48,344 bases of DNA from Cochliopodium minus (Eukaryota > Discosea > Himatismenida > Cochliopodiidae). The translations under genes and the position numbers were made by a program. Numbering within the stretch: position 1 is the first letter of the stretch; the number at the start of each line of letters is the position of its first letter. The notes beneath the pieces are model-generated. The model made no database searches and was not told the DNA's origin. It worked only from the letters and a program-made list of their open reading frames with translations. Shown in pieces: positions 44,783 through 48,344 of the stretch. The DNA lies in assembly GCA_024220525.1 (NCBI GenBank), contig JAMYWO010000021.1:204294-252637 (forward strand). Direction: 5' to 3'.

Positions 44783-47207
44783 ATGAAATTGAAAAAATTT
44801 TGGTTTATATTTTTAAATTTTTTTTTGTTGAGCAAATGTTTGGAGCCAAACCCTCCCACATGGCCTAAATCAGTCCATATATTTAATCCAAAAACTCCAG
44901 AAATCAGCCAGAAAATAATAGATGAAGCATTCAAACAAAATGGAGGACATAATCCACCATTCAATGGACAATTCAGCAAAAAAAGGTAAAATTAAAGATA
45001 ATTGTATTGTGCATCAATTTGAGATTACCAAAAAAAAAGATATGCCTTCTTCTTTTTGCCAGGAGATCATAATTTGACGGTTGATGTGGGATATTATACC
45101 AGTGTGATTGGATTAGGAAAGGAGCCAATACAAACAAAAATCAAGACAGTCCAAGTAGAAAATGGAGATTATAATTACACAGGAGGTAATCTGATAAAGA
45201 TTTAAATTTGAATAAAAAAGCAAAGCAAAAATGAAATTATATTCAACATATACAAATGATAAGATGATAATGGAAAACACGATGATCTCATTGATCAATT
45301 ATATAGTATCTCAAGTTGAGATATAGAAATTGATCCAAATTATATGGAGCATATTAAATTCTCACAAAAAAATTTTTCAATTTATTTCAAAATCTCTTCA
45401 CTTACAAAAAGGAGCCCTCCAAAATTTTTGGAGATCAGCCGAGAATTTTTATACAAAGCCAGCGACGGTGTTCAGTGGTACAACAACGATGTTGTGGGCA
45501 GTATCTCAAGCATGCCCTTTAAGGCATTTCCTCTCATTTTTCTTTTACCCAAACAATAAATAAAAACAATTACATAATTTAGGAAGGTAATTATAGATGG
45601 AAACTTGACACTATCACAATATAACTCTGGATGTTGTGCTGGTATCATTTCCAAATTATTTTAACTTTTATTTTTTTTAAAAAATTTTTTTTTTTAAATT
45701 ATTAAGGATACTCTAGTGGAGGGTATTTGTCTGACAGTGTTGTAACAGATACCATTTTTAGTGGTACTCAACAACAGTGGATCACAAGGAACACGAGAAT
45801 GGGATCTTGGAATGGAGGCAGTTGGAACATGGTGTTTGTTGGTAATGAGGGAGCTCCCAATTCACATTGTGGAAATACAAATGGTGAGATATTTTCTAAA
45901 TATTTAAACCCCCTCTTTAAAAATATGTATTATAAAATATAGGAAGTCCTTACACTACTGTGAATAAAACTCCTATTATTGCCGAAAAACCGTACATCAT
46001 GATCAACAAAGACAATAAATATTCTATAGTAGTTCCAGAAGTGGAATTCAACAAAGTAGGACCTACTTCTAATTTCAACAACTCCAAAACAATTGATTTT
46101 AGTCAAGTGTATGTCGCCACCGAGACAGACTCCGCAGTTTTGATTAACCAAAAATTGAATTCAGGCCTTCATTTAGTTTTAACACCTGGAATGTAATATT
46201 TCCAACTTTTTAAATACCTCTCTACTCAAAGTATAATTACCAATAAGATACAATTTGTCAGAACCCATTGTTGTTTTAAACTCAAATACAGTGGTGATGG
46301 GTCTTGGCTTTCCAACACTCATACCCACTAACGGAAATGCCCTGTTTGTTGTCAATACAACTGAAGGTGCCAGAGTTTCTGGTATTCTTATTCAGGCAGG
46401 ATCTGTTAAATCAGAAAACTTGTTTGTAAAATAATAATCATAACATTCAAAATTAAATTAATAAAATTATTTTGAAAGGTTTGGGGAAAAAATGATACAT
46501 CTAACCCAAAAAATCCAGGGTTTTTATATGATATTTTTTCAAGGGTAGGAGGTCCTAATGATCCCAAAATAGTAAATATGACTGCCAACACACAACTACA
46601 AATTGCACAAGACTATTTAGTAATTGATAATTCTTGGTTATGGAGGTTTAAAAATTTTTGTTTAAATTTATTTAACTTTAAACATAAATAGAGCAGATCA
46701 TGGTATTAATGGAGTAACTCAATCTAACGAAGACCCAAATGAGCATGGACTAAAAGTTTATTCAAATGATGTTACCATGTATGGCCTAGCGGTTGAACAC
46801 GAACAAAAAAATCTCGTAGAGTGGTTTGGAGAAAGAGGTTAATCTCCGTTTATTTAATTTTTAAAAGTTTTTCAAGATTTATAAAATTTTTAGGTAAAGT
46901 ATTTTTTTATCAAAGTGAAATGCCCTGGGATGCTACAGAACAAAATTTTGGAAGTTTGGGTCATTCATCATTTCATATTGACCCGTCAGTTTCCAATTTT
47001 CAAGGATTTGGATTCGGAATTTACAGTTTTTTTCAGAATAATCTTACTGTGAAGAGTGCTATTAGTAGCGGATCTAGCTCCCTTATTGAGTTCACTAATA
47101 GTGTTACTTTTTGTGGTGGACAAGGAAAAATGGAACACATCGTAAATAAACAAGGAAACGCATCTGATAGAAACAATTCTATATCCTACCTTTGTTACTA
47201 CAATTAA
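44783..47207 (+). CDS. Secreted right-handed beta-helix protein (family annotated as coagulation-factor-5/8-like/adenylyl cyclase in databases)
   Basis: About nine introns. A signal peptide is evident (MKLKKFWFIFLNFFLLSKC). The mature part starts EPNPPTWPKSVHIFNPKTPE, then GGHNPPFNGQFS, RYAFFFLPGDHNLTVDVGYY, NFWRSAENFYTKPATVF, LWAVSQACPLRKVIIDGNLT, GGYLSDSVVTDTIFSGTQQQ, WITRNTRMGSWNGGSWNMVF, NSHCGNT, TPIIAEKPYIMI and DNSWLWRADHG. These recall a widespread family in fungi and actinobacteria, predicted to be parallel beta-helices, mislabelled in many records and suspected to act on polysaccharides. Repeated short Gly/Asn turns fit a beta-helix. No coagulation-factor lectin domain was seen. The catalytic function is not established from sequence. 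One junction (45524-45582) appears to be a GC-AG intron. Confidence 0.8.
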
Positions 47208-47815
47208 AAAGAGGTAAAGGATTTTTAAGGATTAAATAAATTAAATGTTAAAACATACAACCTAGAATTTAAAAAAACAACTTATTTTGAACAATTTTTA
47301 AGTCAGATTTGTTAAGTAGGCATCCTGGACTTAGTTATACCATGTCACCTCTTCTGTGATATAATTATCACCTTTTTCAAATCATCATCCTATTGAACTA
47401 AGTTGAATCATGTAATTGAATAAAAAAAAAAAAAATTCACCTTATAAAAACTTTGGAAAAAATTTATAATCCAAAAAGGGTTTTTAATTTTGAATAAATG
47501 TACATTGAATATTTGCCATGATGTGATGAATGGTTGAATTGATCAGAATCAAATAGGATTTTTCTTTCAATAATATATAAATATAAAAAAAAAAAAGGTG
47601 AGTTGATATAATATCATGAGCGAAGATAATCAGTAAATCAACTCAAATCAATCTAATATTGAACCCAATAAATATTATAGTCTTTTTATTTTGGAAAATA
47701 ATAAAAATTTTATAATTAAAGGAAGGATATAATTTGCAGATATTATTCAAACAACCAAAATTGTTTTTATGGACCACAATGCAATTTTCTACATGTGGAT
47801 CCTCCAGAAAGAAAC
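47208..47815. other. Intergenic region
   Basis: About 610 bp of A/T-rich DNA. It contains the near-palindrome GTGATATAATTATCAC at about 47357 but no gene, tRNA boxes or repeat I can support. Confidence 0.45.
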
Positions 47816-48344
47816 ATGAATCAGATAAGCAACAACATCCCAATAAACGATACAACACCAAAGAATTCAAGAGAAAAGAAGATGCTCTTCAAAGTGAATC
47901 CAAATAAAGCGACATCAAGCCCTTCTTTATCAGAGAATGAAGTCAATAATAACATAAATAACAATAACACGAATAATCTTCTCACTAATAGCCCTAAAGT
48001 AGAAAACTCACCTAAAACACCCACCAAATCTTCCAAGAAATTGAAATTCAAGAAGAATTCACAAGCATATTATTATTCTCCCACCAATACTCAGCTCCAG
48101 CCCAACATCAACACTAGTGGAGGTGGGAAGCCCAAATCTACCAAGAAATTGCTCAAGCCTGTTTATCCTGGTGAAAAGGTAAAAAAAAGAAGAGCAACCC
48201 CCTATTTATCTTTATCTCTTTATATTCAAAAAAACAATTTGATTACTGCATTATCTTGTTAATTTATCCACATATAATCTTTTCCTTAAAGAAATTGATA
48301 TTAATAAATATATCAATACTTGATTATCTATTTATCAACATAAA
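47816..48344 (+). CDS. Asn/Ser/Pro-rich hypothetical protein (5' part only)
   Basis: The first coding exon runs from ATG at 47816 (MNQISNNIPINDTTPKNSRE) to about 48178 (VYPGEK), where a GTAAAA donor follows. The sequence is polar, with SSPSLSENEVNNN, an Asn run, TPTKSSKKLKFKKNS and STKKLLKPVYPGEK: Lys/Ser tracts with TP/SP dipeptides that could be phosphorylation sites. A GTG at 47795 is in frame but less likely as start. A possible acceptor at about 48291 is followed by a hydrophobic frame; the continuation lies outside the window. No family was recognised. Confidence 0.55.

Noticed and set aside
45330-45563. Two overlapping short frames, SLTKRSPPKFLEI-type, as a separate gene
   Set aside because: One is an out-of-frame reading of the beta-helix exon, and the other runs through its introns.
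1-48344. Mobile elements, retroelements, CRISPR or a defence-type gene cluster
   Set aside because: No transposase, reverse transcriptase, integrase or capsid motif, no long terminal repeats and no spaced repeat arrays were seen; the genes are ordinary cellular ones.

Overview
This is a nuclear fragment of an AT-rich, intron-rich eukaryotic microbe. Genes carry many short spliceosomal introns, typically about 45-100 nt, with GTAAAA/GTAAGA-like donors and T-rich tracts before AG. Intergenic DNA is almost pure A/T, and regulatory proteins carry Asn/Ser/Gln-rich tracts. Long reading frames have no internal stops under the standard code. The gene content includes a peroxin, Erv1, a Yme2 homologue, TFIIIC, SEC13, ESCRT-III, a Raf/CTR1-type kinase and an EGF-stalked membrane protein. 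It points to an aerobic, peroxisome-bearing unikont; an amoebozoan is my best guess, but the sequence alone does not prove it. I found no tRNA, rRNA, CRISPR array, transposon or retroelement.

Layout. 1-3736 (-): N-terminal part of an ubiquitin-binding zinc-finger protein resembling SLX4. 3843-4972 (-): dual-specificity phosphatase-like protein, divergent from 5090-8908 (+), a mitochondrial Yme2/RNA12 protein. 8976-10568 (-): EGF-stalked membrane protein with an unresolved 5' end. 11031-12029 (-): PEX2, divergent from 12145-14746 (+), an FAD monooxygenase. 14862-17746 (-): MFS transporter. 18285-19510 (+): nucleoside hydrolase. 19582-21451 (-): RhoGAP. 21623-22294 (+): two small unknown proteins. 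22681-23175 (+): Erv1/ALR oxidase. 23456-26375 (-): TKL kinase. 26944-28296 (+): multipass membrane protein interrupted by a 100-N assembly gap. 28414-28911 (-): SANT/Myb protein. 29540-30341 (+): ribosomal protein L10. 30960-34814 (-): TFIIIC TPR subunit, only 45 bp head-to-head from 34860-35563 (+), a USP-like protein. 35626-37571 (-): cysteinyl-tRNA synthetase. 37857-39970 (+): oxysterol-binding-related protein. 40202-40752 (+): SAP protein. 40953-42944 (+): SEC13. 43040-44615 (-): CHMP7-like ESCRT-III protein. 44783-47207 (+): secreted beta-helix protein. 47816-48344 (+): 5' part of an Asn-rich protein.

Genes alternate strands in divergent and convergent pairs with spacers of 45-620 bp. 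Most are housekeeping (translation, Pol III transcription, ER export, lipid transfer, organelle biogenesis). I see no operon-like or defence-island clustering. The most informative points are splice reconstructions that restore conserved motifs (a 12-nt micro-exon, an ATG-only exon, a stop-free 48-nt intron, a probable GC-AG intron), altered catalytic motifs in the Yme2 and phosphatase proteins, the secreted beta-helix protein, and an assembly join with an unmerged 77-bp overlap.
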